NCBI GenBank assembly: GCA_012838955.1
Contig: DUOH01000010.1
Span: 1 to 40,275 of the forward strand
From: Bacillota bacterium
GTDB lineage: Bacteria; Bacillota; UBA4882; UBA10575
Length of the DNA: 40,275 bases
Direction: 5' to 3'
Shown here: positions 32,034 to 39,959 of the stretch, in pieces
How the letters are laid out: each line of letters opens with the position of its first letter
Numbering within the stretch: the first letter of the stretch is position 1
Translations under genes and position numbers: made by a program
Notes under the pieces: generated by a model
What the model saw: only the letters and a program-made list of their open reading frames with translations
The model's database searches: none
What the model was told of the DNA's origin: nothing

Positions 32034-32970
32034 AAAAGTATATGGCGACTTTACAGCAGTTGACGGTATCTCCTTTGATATTGCCCAAGGCGAGGCCTTC
32101 GGATTTTTAGGCCCGAATGGAGCGGGCAAAACCTCTACCATTAATATGCTTACCGGTTTGTCCAGGCCAACCGCGGGTACGATCCGTATTGACGGGATCG
32201 ACGGGATCAAGAAGATAAAAAAGGCCCAGAGCATCATGGGTATTGTTCCGGACGAGAGCAATCTCTATGATGAAATGAACGGTTTTGACAATCTTACTTT
32301 CTGCGCTGCGCTGTACGGGATGGGAAAAGCGGAACGCCAGAAAAGAGCGGCTGAGCTACTGGAGGAGTTCAACCTGAAAGAGGCGGGAGACCGTCCGTTT
32401 AAGGCATATTCCAAGGGAATGCGCCGTAAGCTTACTATTGCGGCAGGCATTATTCATCGTCCGAAGATCCTCTTTCTGGATGAACCCACCACCGGTATTG
32501 ATGTAGAGAGTGCAAGGCAAATCCGGAGGTTGCTTTCGGATCTGAAGCGCCAAGGCGTCACCATCTTCCTTACCACGCACTATATTGAGGATGCGCAGCG
32601 GATCTGCGACCGCATTGCGTTTATTGTTAAAGGAAGAATCGTCAAATCAGGAACAGTTGATGAGCTGCTGAGGAACGCCGGGCAAGAACAGGTCATCAGA
32701 TTGACGCTGAGTCAGGGGATAAAGGGGATAAAAAACCAGTTTCAGCAGGCCTTCCCCGCTCTGCGGATTGAAGCGCAATCTGAAAACGATTGTTTGATAA
32801 CAGCGCCGGAGCGGATTGCCCTTGCTCCAATCCTGCAATACCTTGACAGTAAAGGAATCTCTGTGTTTGAGGCCAAGGAGGCGCGTCCAACCTTGGAGGA
32901 TGTGTTTGTCAAGGTGACCGGCATAGAAGCGGGCAAACCTCACAAAGAGAAAGCGGGTGAGCACAGATGA
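32005..32970 (+). CDS. ABC-2 exporter ATPase subunit
   Basis: The true start is the ATG at 32005 (321 residues), supported by GGAGAGTGAGAGAG upstream and by the family start MNIISVKNLKKVYGDFTAVD. An open frame extends further upstream but only overlaps the regulator. Walker A is GPNGAGKTST, Q-loop GIVPDESNLY, signature YSKGMRRKL, Walker B ILFLDEPTTGID and the H-loop TTHYIEDA. The C-terminal ~80 residues form the regulatory domain typical of DrrA/CcmA-type ATPases. It overlaps the permease gene by four bases. Drug, lipid or polymer export is likely; the substrate is unknown. Confidence 0.92.
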   Translation: MNIISVKNLKKVYGDFTAVDGISFDIAQGEAFGFLGPNGAGKTSTINMLTGLSRPTAGTIRIDGIDGIKKIKKAQSIMGIVPDESNLYDEMNGFDNLTFCAALYGMGKAERQKRAAELLEEFNLKEAGDRPFKAYSKGMRRKLTIAAGIIHRPKILFLDEPTTGIDVESARQIRRLLSDLKRQGVTIFLTTHYIEDAQRICDRIAFIVKGRIVKSGTVDELLRNAGQEQVIRLTLSQGIKGIKNQFQQAFPALRIEAQSENDCLITAPERIALAPILQYLDSKGISVFEAKEARPTLEDVFVKVTGIEAGKPHKEKAGEHR

Positions 32971-33713
32971 AGGCAGGGATTGGGTTTTGGAATATCTTAA
33001 AGAAGGATATCAAGAATTATTATTTGAAACCGCCCAATATAAGCTGGGGCATGATCTTCCCTCTCTCCTGGACGCTCATGCAGTTGCTGCGTGCGCCACA
33101 GGGGCAGGCCATCGATGTAAAGGAGCTTTTACCGGGGTTGATGGGGATGAGCATCCTCTTCGGCGCCACCTCCATGCTGGCGGTGACGATTACTTTTGAA
33201 AGGAGAGGCCGCTCTTTTGAACGGCTGTTACTAGCGCCCATCAGCCTATCTACAATGGTGCTGGCCAAAATCTCCGGGGCCATACTTTTCGGCGTAATCA
33301 TCGCTTTTGTCCCGGTCTTATTGGCCGCCTGCTGGATTGATTTGTCCGGAATCAATTGGGGAATGGCCTTCGTCAGCGTGGTGCTGATGGCGGTGACCTC
33401 CGCCTTGCTGGGCCTGGTGATTGCGGTATCGGCCAAGGAAGTTTTTGAAGCGCAGACTTATTCAAACTTCTTTCGTTTTCCCATGCTCTTTTTGTCAGGC
33501 TTATTCTTCCCCATCGAGCGGTTGCCCCTTCTTTTACAGGCTGTCTCTTATTGCCTGCCGCTGACCTATGGTGTGGACATGCTGAAGAATGCTGTCCTGC
33601 ACACCGGCGCCATCAATATCTGGCTGGACTTGGCGGCGCTGGTCGGGTTCAGCGTTTTGCTCTTCTATATTTGTCAACGAAACATCAAGAGGAAGTGGAT
33701 TATAATACGGTAA
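32967..33713 (+). CDS. ABC-2 type permease subunit
   Basis: This 248-residue membrane protein has six hydrophobic segments and the ABC-2 pattern: an N-terminal amphipathic helix (FWNILKKDIKNYYLKPPN), GMSILFGATSMLAVTITFER, the FERLLLAPISL loop, LLGLVIAVSAKEVFEAQTYS and FPMLFLSGLFFPIERLPLLL, with 'LPLTYGVDMLKNAV' near the end. It pairs with the ATPase encoded just upstream and overlaps it by four bases. A bidirectional terminator follows. Confidence 0.9.
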   Translation: MKAGIGFWNILKKDIKNYYLKPPNISWGMIFPLSWTLMQLLRAPQGQAIDVKELLPGLMGMSILFGATSMLAVTITFERRGRSFERLLLAPISLSTMVLAKISGAILFGVIIAFVPVLLAACWIDLSGINWGMAFVSVVLMAVTSALLGLVIAVSAKEVFEAQTYSNFFRFPMLFLSGLFFPIERLPLLLQAVSYCLPLTYGVDMLKNAVLHTGAINIWLDLAALVGFSVLLFYICQRNIKRKWIIIR

Positions 33714-33752
33714 AAGAAATCCTCTCTTCTGTGAAGTAGAGGATTTCTTTTT
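33713..33752. terminator. bidirectional terminator between exporter operon and XRE gene
   Basis: AAAGAAATCCTCT (33713-33725) pairs perfectly with AGAGGATTTCTTT (33738-33750). It lies between two convergent genes. Confidence 0.88.
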
Positions 33753-33754
33753 AT

Positions 33755-34234
33755 CTATTTTTCCACTTCCCTAAAGGCAATTTCCAGCTGTTTCTCCAAC
33801 CAATGCCGCGTCTTCTCGTCACCTTGATTCCAGGTATTAATGATATACCGGAAATATTTCGCTATTTCTTCCGGAACCCCCGACTCCAATATCTTGTATA
33901 ACCCCGCCTGTGCTTTTAAATCCTTAAATTCTGGAGATTGCAGTATATTAACAATCCCGATGACCATATTTTCTTTTCCTAGGAAGTTAACCCCGTTTTG
34001 CAAGTATTTTTCCGGGGAAATTAGCATATCGCCTTCCCCGGTTTTCAGCCACTTCGGGTTAACCGGAAAACGAGAGATAATTGCATTAATCGTTACTTCT
34101 GTAGGTTTGGTAACACCAGACTCAATTCTTGAAATTTGCGATTGCTTGAAACCTATAACCTTACCAAAGCTTTCTTGAGAAAGGTTAAAGTATTCGCGTA
34201 TTTGTGCAATTCTTTTACCTATATTATTATCCAT
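33755..34234 (-). CDS. XRE-family helix-turn-helix regulator
   Basis: From the ATG at 34234 the protein has 159 residues. Residues 1-60 are an XRE DNA-binding domain: IGKRIAQIREYFNLSQESFG, KVIGFKQSQISRIESGVTKP, TEVTINAIISRFPVNPKWLK. The 'NPKWLKTGEGDML' segment is characteristic of phage-type repressors. The C-terminal ~90 residues are helical and not recognised; there is no LexA-type protease motif. AAGGAG lies 12 bases before this ATG, slightly far. No phage genes surround it, so it may be a domesticated repressor. Its leader contains the structured block at 34302-34445. Confidence 0.8.
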   Translation of the reverse strand: MDNNIGKRIAQIREYFNLSQESFGKVIGFKQSQISRIESGVTKPTEVTINAIISRFPVNPKWLKTGEGDMLISPEKYLQNGVNFLGKENMVIGIVNILQSPEFKDLKAQAGLYKILESGVPEEIAKYFRYIINTWNQGDEKTRHWLEKQLEIAFREVEK

Positions 34235-34301
34235 TTTGCATAGATGCTCCTTGACAGTTATACAAATTGTATGATATATTGGTAATAACTTCAAACGTAA
34301 A

Positions 34302-34445
34302 CAATCACTAACACCAAAGATCGATCGATTCTATTTCGCGTGTTGGTGATTGGCGGACAAAAACGCGTCGAATGCAAACGTAAAATCAACGACTGTGGGG
34401 CTGCCAACCTGTGCCAGTCGTTCTGCCGGACCAGCGTTTTCGTCC
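34302..34445. repeat. block of nested and adjacent inverted repeats
   Basis: Three pairings are seen. 34302-34314 (CAATCACTAACAC) pairs with 34340-34352, one mismatch. 34355-34366 (GGACAAAAACGC) pairs with 34434-34445, one mismatch. Inside it, AACGACTG (34388-34395) pairs perfectly with CAGTCGTT (34415-34422). The minus strand has TATAAT just outside (complement of about 34454-34459), so this may be the folded leader of the XRE gene, a small RNA, or a miniature element. No protein is called here. Confidence 0.65.
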
Positions 34446-34577
34446 CTTAAATTTATAAGAATATTATACCATGCTGCGCCGTGTGTCGCAAAGTTTGAAG
34501 TATTTCGAAGTTTTTCGAGAGACGGGTTCTTGTTTATCAGTCCGAACCGTATAATAACTTTTTAGAGGAATTGCTGG

Positions 34578-34778
34578 ATGTTAAAAAGAGTTCAAATTCG
34601 AGTCTTAAAAAGAAGAATTGCCAACGCCCGAAGGCGTATGCAGTCTCTTTGGAACGTCAAGGGATCTACCGACGCAGAGGTTTTGCGAGCCAGTGTTGAG
34701 CTGGATCTCTTGATCAATAAGTACCAGCGTTTCTACAAGAAAGAGGAGAGGACCAGAAGATTTAAACCTCCCACTTGA
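34578..34778 (+). CDS. Spo0E-like aspartyl-phosphate phosphatase
   Basis: The 66-residue protein is a predicted helical hairpin with the Spo0E signature: SVELDLLINKYQRF matches the SxELDxLI motif, in which the acidic and adjacent residues act on Spo0A~P. The first helix (RRIANARRRMQSLW) and a short turn precede it. Known Spo0E proteins remove phosphate from Spo0A and so delay sporulation; the match supports a spore-forming host. The many arginines at the start are more than usual. The ribosome site is GAGG nine bases upstream. Confidence 0.78.
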   Translation: MLKRVQIRVLKRRIANARRRMQSLWNVKGSTDAEVLRASVELDLLINKYQRFYKKEERTRRFKPPT

Positions 34779-34879
34779 ATACTTCGCATCGAAATAAGCA
34801 CCGAAAAAAGCAGGAAGCCGGTTTTCTGACAAATAATACTTTTATAAGACCTGGCTTCAGTGATATAATGGAGGTTACC

Positions 34880-35308
34880 ATGAAGATTTTAGTAATTGAC
34901 GCCCAAGGCGGCGGGATTGGAAAGCAACTTATTGCAGCGATTAAGCAAAATATTGCAGAAGCGGAGATCACGGCGGTCGGCGCCAACAGCGCCGCCACCT
35001 CCGCCATGTTGAAAGCCGGAGCAGACTACGGGGCAACCGGTGAAAATGCGGTGGTTGTCGGGTGCCGCCGGGCGGACGTGATTGTCGGACCGATCGGGAT
35101 TGTAATCGCGGATGCGCTCTTCGGAGAGATAACCCCACGCATGGCGAAGGCTGTGGGGCAAAGTCCGGCGAAAAAAGTGCTGATCCCCATTAATCACTGC
35201 GACAACATTGTAGTCGGTGTGGCGGATCTGTCCATCTCCGCCTTGATCCAGGAAGCAGTCAAAGCCATTCAGTCCATCACAGATCAGCAGTGTAAAGGAT
35301 CTTTCTGA
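34880..35308 (+). CDS. DUF3842-family protein
   Basis: The product (142 residues from 34880) begins MKILVIDAQGGGIGKQLIAA, a Rossmann-like strand and glycine loop, and continues with VGANSAATSAMLKAGADYGA, VGCRRADVIVGPIGIVIADA and VLIPINHCDNIVVGVADLSI. This is DUF3842, found in Clostridia; no function is known. GGAGGT precedes the ATG, and an extended -10 (TGATATAAT, 34861-34869) lies directly upstream. The frame could be extended to 34775, but that part has no ribosome site. It is followed by the ECF promoter, so it is monocistronic. Confidence 0.85.
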   Translation: MKILVIDAQGGGIGKQLIAAIKQNIAEAEITAVGANSAATSAMLKAGADYGATGENAVVVGCRRADVIVGPIGIVIADALFGEITPRMAKAVGQSPAKKVLIPINHCDNIVVGVADLSISALIQEAVKAIQSITDQQCKGSF

Positions 35309-35310
35309 TC

Positions 35311-35339
35311 TTGCTGTTTACTTTGGAATCAGGTATAAT
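35311..35339 (+). promoter_or_regulatory. promoter of ECF operon
   Basis: TTGCTG (35311-35316) and TATAAT (35334-35339) with a 17-base spacer. Transcription would start near 35346, 160 bases before the first gene. Confidence 0.6.
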
Positions 35340-35340
35340 T

Positions 35341-35489
35341 CATATGTTCCACGAAGGAACAGAGGCCTTCAGAAGAAGGCTGGGTAAGGCAGACTCTAGA
35401 TTAATATAACTTTGCAATATTTTCGTATTGATTACCGCGAAGGTGATTTGACTTCCTGTAGGAGGTTTTACCTTGGCGGTTTTTCTTTT
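35341..35489 (+). ncRNA. structured leader of the ECF operon ending in a terminator
   Basis: Hairpin TGTTCC/GGAACA (about 35344-35360) is followed by GCCTTC-AGAA-GAAGGC (about 35368-35383). Then ACCGC (35434-35438) and AAGGT (35440-35444) pair with ACCTT (35470-35474) and GCGGT (35476-35480), ending in T5. The arrangement is that of an attenuating riboswitch before a vitamin transporter, but I cannot place it in a known class. Confidence 0.55.
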
Positions 35490-35504
35490 CTCTGAGGGGG
35501 AAAT

Positions 35505-36341
35505 ATGGTGCTTGTTGAGGGAAAAAACATTTCTTTCTCATACGACTTTGACGATTCTTCCTTTGCCCTGCAAGGAGTGGATATTGCCATCGAGCAGGGC
35601 GAGTTCGTCGTCATCCTTGGCTGTAATGGCTCCGGTAAATCAACACTGGTCAAACACTTCAATGCCCTCCTCCGACTGCAACACGGGGAGCTTAGGGTGG
35701 CGCAGATTGATGTCAAAAACGAGGAGGAGATCTGGCTTTTGCGCCGCCTCTGCGGCATGGTTTTTCAAAATCCCGATAATCAATTTGTCTCCTCTGTAGT
35801 GGAGGAAGACATCGCCTTCGGACTGGAAAACTACGAAACGCCCCGCCGGGAAATTCCAGAGCGGGTCCAGTCCGCCCTGGCACTGGTGGAGATGGGCGGC
35901 TATGAAAAGCGCGCGCCGAATACGCTCTCCGGCGGCCAGAAACAGCGCGTTGCATTGGCGGGCGTGTTGGCGCTGGAGCCGGAGATCATCATCTTTGATG
36001 AGGCCACCGCCATGCTGGACCCAGGTGGCAGGCAGGAAGTGGCAAAGATCATGCGCAAGCTGCACAGAGCCGGAAAGACGATCATCGCCATCACCCATTA
36101 TGTGGAGGAAGCAGTTGCCGCCGACAAAGTCATCTTGATGGCCCAGGGTCGGGTTTTGGCTTCTGGAAGTCCCAAAGCGATTCTGACCGACCTTGACCTG
36201 ATGAAGGAGGCTGGGATGCTCCTCCCTCTCCCGGTGCGCCTCTATTATGACCTGCGGCAAGCGGGTGTCCATTTAAACCATTGTCCACTAACCGATGAGG
36301 AGCTCGTAGAAGAAATATGTCAATTAAGATCGAAAAGCTAA
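35505..36341 (+). CDS. ECF transporter ATPase EcfA1
   Basis: The 278-residue product is an energy-coupling-factor ATPase. Walker A is GCNGSGKST (residues 39-47), the Q-loop is MVFQNPDNQFVSS, the signature LSGGQKQRVAL and Walker B EIIIFDEATAMLDP. The 'VFQNPDNQF' form of the Q-loop is typical for ECF ATPases, as is the C-terminal extension after the H-loop. GGGGG precedes the ATG. Its last 25 bases overlap the second ATPase gene. With EcfA2 and EcfT it makes the energising module. Confidence 0.93.
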   Translation: MVLVEGKNISFSYDFDDSSFALQGVDIAIEQGEFVVILGCNGSGKSTLVKHFNALLRLQHGELRVAQIDVKNEEEIWLLRRLCGMVFQNPDNQFVSSVVEEDIAFGLENYETPRREIPERVQSALALVEMGGYEKRAPNTLSGGQKQRVALAGVLALEPEIIIFDEATAMLDPGGRQEVAKIMRKLHRAGKTIIAITHYVEEAVAADKVILMAQGRVLASGSPKAILTDLDLMKEAGMLLPLPVRLYYDLRQAGVHLNHCPLTDEELVEEICQLRSKS

Positions 36342-37177
36342 GCTACTCATATACACTGCCCTCCGGAGAGAAAGTCGAGGCCCTCAAAGACATAACCTGC
36401 TCCATTGAGACCGGGGACTTTGTCGGGATCATGGGACCCACCGGTTGTGGCAAAACCACCTTCATTCAGCTCCTGGCCGGACTGCGTTCTCCCACTGGTG
36501 GGCGGATCTATTTGGATGGCGAGGATATCAACGTCAGAGGCTATGACAGAAATCGCTTACGGCGAACAGTGGGCGTGGTGTTTCAAAATCCTGAGTATCA
36601 GCTTTTTGCCGCCACAGTCGAGAAGGATGTGGCCTTTGGTTTGAAGTATAACGGTTTGAGCCGTTCGGAGGTAACGGGCCGGGTCCGGTGGGCCTTGGAA
36701 ACCATGGGCTTTGACTTTGAAAAAGTCCGCGCCCAATCTCCACTGGCCCTGTCCGGCGGGGAAAAACGGCGGGTGGCGATTGCCGGAGTGATCGCCACCA
36801 AACCGAAGATCCTGATCTTTGACGAGCCCATCGCCGGGCTGGACCCGTACGGCAGGCGAAACTTTTTACAGTTTATCAGGGGGATGAATCAAACCGGGAC
36901 CACCGTTATCATGGTCTCTCATAACTTGGAGGCCCTGGCGGAGTATACCAGGCATCTGCTAGTGCTAGAGCAGGGCAGGCTGATTGACTCCGGGCCGACC
37001 AGAGAAGTATTTGCCAGACTACAGCAGAGAAATAACGGAGCCTTTGGCCAAACAGAAGCGCAAAGAATCGTCGCGCTGCTGGCCGAGGGCAACCTGGCTC
37101 TCTCTTCCGCCATCATTACCTATGACGATCTGCTTTCCGCTTTAAAGCAAGAACTAAACGGAGGTGGCGCGGGATGA
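36317..37177 (+). CDS. ECF transporter ATPase EcfA2
   Basis: The 286-residue product has Walker A GPTGCGKTT, Q-loop VVFQNPEYQLFAATVEKDVA, signature ALSGGEKRRVAI and Walker B ILIFDEPIAGLDP. The ECF-type Q-loop and the 'GLDPYGRRNF' D-loop are typical. It overlaps both neighbours (25 bases with EcfA1, four with EcfT), so the module is translated together. The two ATPases form the heterodimer that grips EcfT. Confidence 0.93.
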   Translation: MSIKIEKLSYSYTLPSGEKVEALKDITCSIETGDFVGIMGPTGCGKTTFIQLLAGLRSPTGGRIYLDGEDINVRGYDRNRLRRTVGVVFQNPEYQLFAATVEKDVAFGLKYNGLSRSEVTGRVRWALETMGFDFEKVRAQSPLALSGGEKRRVAIAGVIATKPKILIFDEPIAGLDPYGRRNFLQFIRGMNQTGTTVIMVSHNLEALAEYTRHLLVLEQGRLIDSGPTREVFARLQQRNNGAFGQTEAQRIVALLAEGNLALSSAIITYDDLLSALKQELNGGGAG

Positions 37178-37968
37178 AGACCCTGCCGACCGGTCAATAC
37201 ATTCCAGGAGATTCATTCCTCCACCAACTCGAGGCCAGAGCAAAGATTTCCTGTCTTTTTCTCCTCATCGCCGCCGTGCTTGGCGCTTCGTCGTTTTGGG
37301 GCTACGCCCTGGTGTTGGCGACCATCTCTACGCTCCTCCTGCTTTCCGGATTACCGATCCGCGGCGCCGTCGCCCCGGTGCGGAGGATATCCTGGTTTCT
37401 GCTGATCATTTTGCTGATGAATGCGCTGTTTTTTGAGGGCGAAGCTGTACTGGCCTCCTGGGGGATCTTCCATCTCTCGCGTGGAGGGATTGAGCAAGGC
37501 TTCAGAGTAGTGGGTAACCTGGTCCTCATTCTCATCCTTGGTAATCTGCTGACCATGACTACTCTGCCTACCCAGGTCACCACCGCGCTGGAGAGTCTGA
37601 TCAAGCCTTTAAAGCTCATCGGCGTTCCCACAGAGGAGGTGGCGATCATCATCAGTGTGGCCATTCAGTTTATCCCCACTTTACTGGAGGAAACCGAGTT
37701 GATCAAGATGACCCAGATCGCCAGAGGGGCCAGGTTCGAAAGTAAGAAACTGTCGGAACGCGCAGCGAGTTTTCTCCCCTTGGTCGTACCAATTTTTATC
37801 TCCTCTTTCCGGCGGGCGGAGGAGTTGTCCCTGGCCATGGAGGCGCGGGGCTATCGCAAGGCCCGGAACCGTACGAAGCCAAAGAAAGCGCCACTGGCGC
37901 CCGCCGACTACACAGCTTTAATCGTCTGCGCTTTAATCTGCCTTATCCAACTTTTGTGGCGGGGCTGA
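37174..37968 (+). CDS. ECF transporter transmembrane subunit EcfT
   Basis: The 264-residue protein has about five hydrophobic helices and the two cytosolic coupling motifs of EcfT: TQIARGARFESKKL and AMEARGYRKARNRTK, both with 'ARG'. The order A1-A2-T is that of the shared ECF module. It overlaps ecfA2 by four bases. A 17-base sequence covering its stop codon is duplicated directly after it (37965-37998). Substrate-specific uptake is given by the S component 70 bases on. Confidence 0.93.
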   Translation: MKTLPTGQYIPGDSFLHQLEARAKISCLFLLIAAVLGASSFWGYALVLATISTLLLLSGLPIRGAVAPVRRISWFLLIILLMNALFFEGEAVLASWGIFHLSRGGIEQGFRVVGNLVLILILGNLLTMTTLPTQVTTALESLIKPLKLIGVPTEEVAIIISVAIQFIPTLLEETELIKMTQIARGARFESKKLSERAASFLPLVVPIFISSFRRAEELSLAMEARGYRKARNRTKPKKAPLAPADYTALIVCALICLIQLLWRG

Positions 37969-37998
37969 TTTGGCCCGGCGCCTGATTTGGCCCGGCGC
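37965..37998 (+). repeat. 17-bp tandem duplication at the ecfT stop
   Basis: CTGATTTGGCCCGGCGC occurs twice in tandem (37965-37981 and 37982-37998). The first copy contains the ecfT stop TGA; the reading frame is closed before the second copy, so the protein is unaffected. Confidence 0.9.
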
Positions 37999-38037
37999 CT
38001 TATGATCATTATTAACTTGGTTAGGAGGTAATACAAA

Positions 38038-38595
38038 ATGTCCAAGCTGTCTTCGGTGAAACGTTCCATCATTACCGCAGCCTGTATCGGGTTGTGCGTG
38101 GTTTTGCCCATGGCCTTCCATTCCATTCCCAACGCTGGCCGTGTCTTCTTGCCCATGCATATTCCGGTTTTATTGTCCGGACTAATCTGTGGCTGGTCTT
38201 TTGGACTGCTTTGCGGTCTGGCCGGTCCGCTGCTCTCCACCCTGCTCACTGGCATGCCTCCGCTGGCCTTTTTACCATCCATGCTGGTGGAACTGGCTGT
38301 TTACGGAGTGGTGTGCGGACTCCTGATTAACCTGGTCCGCACGAAAAACCTCTATACTGATCTCTACATCAGTTTGGTGGTGGCATTGCTTGCCGGACGG
38401 GTAGTGGCCGGGATCGCACAGGCTTTGCTCTTCTCTGCCGGAAGCTACTCCATAGCAGCCTGGACAGGAAGCTACTTCGTGACCGGCTGGCCCGGCATCC
38501 TTCTCCAGCTGGCGCTGATTCCCGCGGTTGTTTCGGCCTTGATGAAAGCCAAGTTGATCCCTGCGCGGTATCCTGCTGCCCGGCAGAGCGCATGA
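38038..38595 (+). CDS. ECF transporter S component, vitamin specificity unknown
   Basis: The 185-residue membrane protein has about six helices, with the S-component style opening (SVKRSIITAACIGLCVVLPM) and the conserved RVFLPMHIPVLLSGLICGWS and GPLLSTLLTGMPPLAFLPSM segments. The 'LPMHIPVLL' and 'TGMPP' loops mark one large branch of S components whose ligands are mostly not defined. It likely gives specificity for a water-soluble vitamin or precursor. GGAGG precedes the ATG. The next gene, a kinase, overlaps its stop by four bases, so the ligand may be phosphorylated on entry. Confidence 0.88.
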   Translation: MSKLSSVKRSIITAACIGLCVVLPMAFHSIPNAGRVFLPMHIPVLLSGLICGWSFGLLCGLAGPLLSTLLTGMPPLAFLPSMLVELAVYGVVCGLLINLVRTKNLYTDLYISLVVALLAGRVVAGIAQALLFSAGSYSIAAWTGSYFVTGWPGILLQLALIPAVVSALMKAKLIPARYPAARQSA

Positions 38596-39656
38596 GTGGG
38601 GCCACATTTGCAAGTTGCCTGAGCCACCAGGCCGTACTGCACCCCGGCATGACAGCGCAGGATGGGGTAAAGCTATGCTTTCAAGCGGCCTTTGGCGCAG
38701 AGCATATTTTAACGGATCAGGATAAGGCGCGGGCTGCGTTCTACGCGGAGTTTGAGCAGACGCCTGCCCGGAGTACGGACATATTCGAGCCGATCTCCGG
38801 GGAATACAGCAGATGTAATCTGGCCGCTTGGAAGTATCTGCAGTTGCCGCCGGAATGGCTTTTTCGCATCTTTTTTCATTCTGTGCCAGAAAAAAATGGC
38901 GACAGGGCCGGGCTTTTCTTGGAGTACCTCGAGATCGAGACCGCCTACGCGGATCAGGGGCTGCTTCCCTTTACCGGCGCAGCCTGGCGCAGATATAAGG
39001 AGAGTTATCTGGCGGGCGGGGTGCGCCCCGTACATCACAGCGTATCATACCGGCGCAGGGAAAAACCGGCTTATCGCATTGTGAAAAGGGAGTATGAGCG
39101 GTTGTTGCCGGTCTGGCAAAGGCTGGCCGTACTTCCGGACCATGTCGGGCCGAAAATCATCGCCATTGATGGCCGGGCGGCGGCAGGAAAGACCACCATG
39201 GCCAATTTGTTGTCTCAGGTATTAGAGGCGGATGTGATCCGGATGGATGACTTCTTCCTCCCGGCGGAGCTGCGCACAGCAGAAAGACTGGCGCAGAGCG
39301 GTGGGAATATCCATTACGAACGTTTCGCCGCCGAGGTCCTGCCATATCTCAAGAAGAACGAAAGCTTTTCCTATCGCCGGTTTGACTGCGGGATTATGGA
39401 CTACGCCGGGTCCCGCCTGGTCCAGAGCAGTAACTGGCGGATTGTCGAGGGTTCCTACAGCTGTCATCCGGTCTTTGGCGACTACATGGACTGCCGGGTT
39501 TTCTGCGATATTTCCTCCGAGGAACAGAAAGAGAGGATTATAAAGAGGAACGGCCCGGAGATGGCGGAACTCTTCTTCACCCGCTGGATCCCTATGGAGG
39601 AGCAATACTTCAAAACTGAACAGATCAAAGAGAAAACGGATGTAGTAATTGAGTAG
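38592..39656 (+). CDS. two-domain protein: unknown N-domain plus uridine-kinase-like P-loop kinase
   Basis: Of 354 residues, the first ~185 form a domain I do not recognise, rich in aromatic and acidic residues (LPPEWLFRIFFHSVPE, FLEYLEIETAYADQGLLPFT). Residues ~187-354 are a P-loop kinase of the uridine kinase / PRK group: Walker A in DGRAAAGKTT (194-202), VIRMDDFFLP (about 216-224) with the acceptor-site Asp pair, and IVEGSYSCHP. It overlaps the S-component gene by four bases, so it belongs to the ECF operon. It probably phosphorylates the imported molecule to trap it; the substrate is unknown. A terminator follows. Confidence 0.8.
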   Translation: MSGATFASCLSHQAVLHPGMTAQDGVKLCFQAAFGAEHILTDQDKARAAFYAEFEQTPARSTDIFEPISGEYSRCNLAAWKYLQLPPEWLFRIFFHSVPEKNGDRAGLFLEYLEIETAYADQGLLPFTGAAWRRYKESYLAGGVRPVHHSVSYRRREKPAYRIVKREYERLLPVWQRLAVLPDHVGPKIIAIDGRAAAGKTTMANLLSQVLEADVIRMDDFFLPAELRTAERLAQSGGNIHYERFAAEVLPYLKKNESFSYRRFDCGIMDYAGSRLVQSSNWRIVEGSYSCHPVFGDYMDCRVFCDISSEEQKERIIKRNGPEMAELFFTRWIPMEEQYFKTEQIKEKTDVVIE

Positions 39657-39959
39657 ACGCCGACCCCGGCTGCCGCCGGGGGGCGAAGTCTCAGCCTCCT
39701 CACTTAGGTGAGGAGGTTTTCTTATTTCACCAACTCCGCATGTGGGCATGGGCTCTCGCACTTGACAAAACAATTGCAACAACCGACTCCGTCTTTTACA
39801 CCAATATCCTTTGCGACAATGAAATAATTACCCTTCTATCTGCAGAAAACGCCGCAAACCATGGCAAGAGCAGGAAAATCTGTAAAGAAGACAGAATATT
39901 ATTATAGTTACACGCATTGATCCAAAATATTACCAAAGGTTACAGAGGAGATGTAGCAG
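39657..39959. other. intergenic region between ECF operon and type I RM operon
   Basis: It holds a GC-rich hairpin, CCCCGGC/GCCGGGG (about 39664-39681), the terminator at 39695, a TTGACA at 39763-39768 without a good -10, and an AT-rich stretch near 39890-39905 that may be the hsdM promoter. No gene was seen. Confidence 0.5.
39695..39724 (+). terminator. terminator of ECF operon
   Basis: CCTCCTCAC (39695-39703) pairs perfectly with GTGAGGAGG (39708-39716) around TTAG, followed by TTTT. Confidence 0.85.

Noticed and set aside
34388-34422. tRNA-like or T-box element in the 34.3-34.4 kb block
   Set aside because: No T-box core, no cloverleaf spacing and no CCA or T-arm motif could be found.
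34350-34565. 71-codon plus frame upstream of the Spo0E-like gene
   Set aside because: It lies across the inverted-repeat block, has no ribosome site, and its sequence shows no domain.
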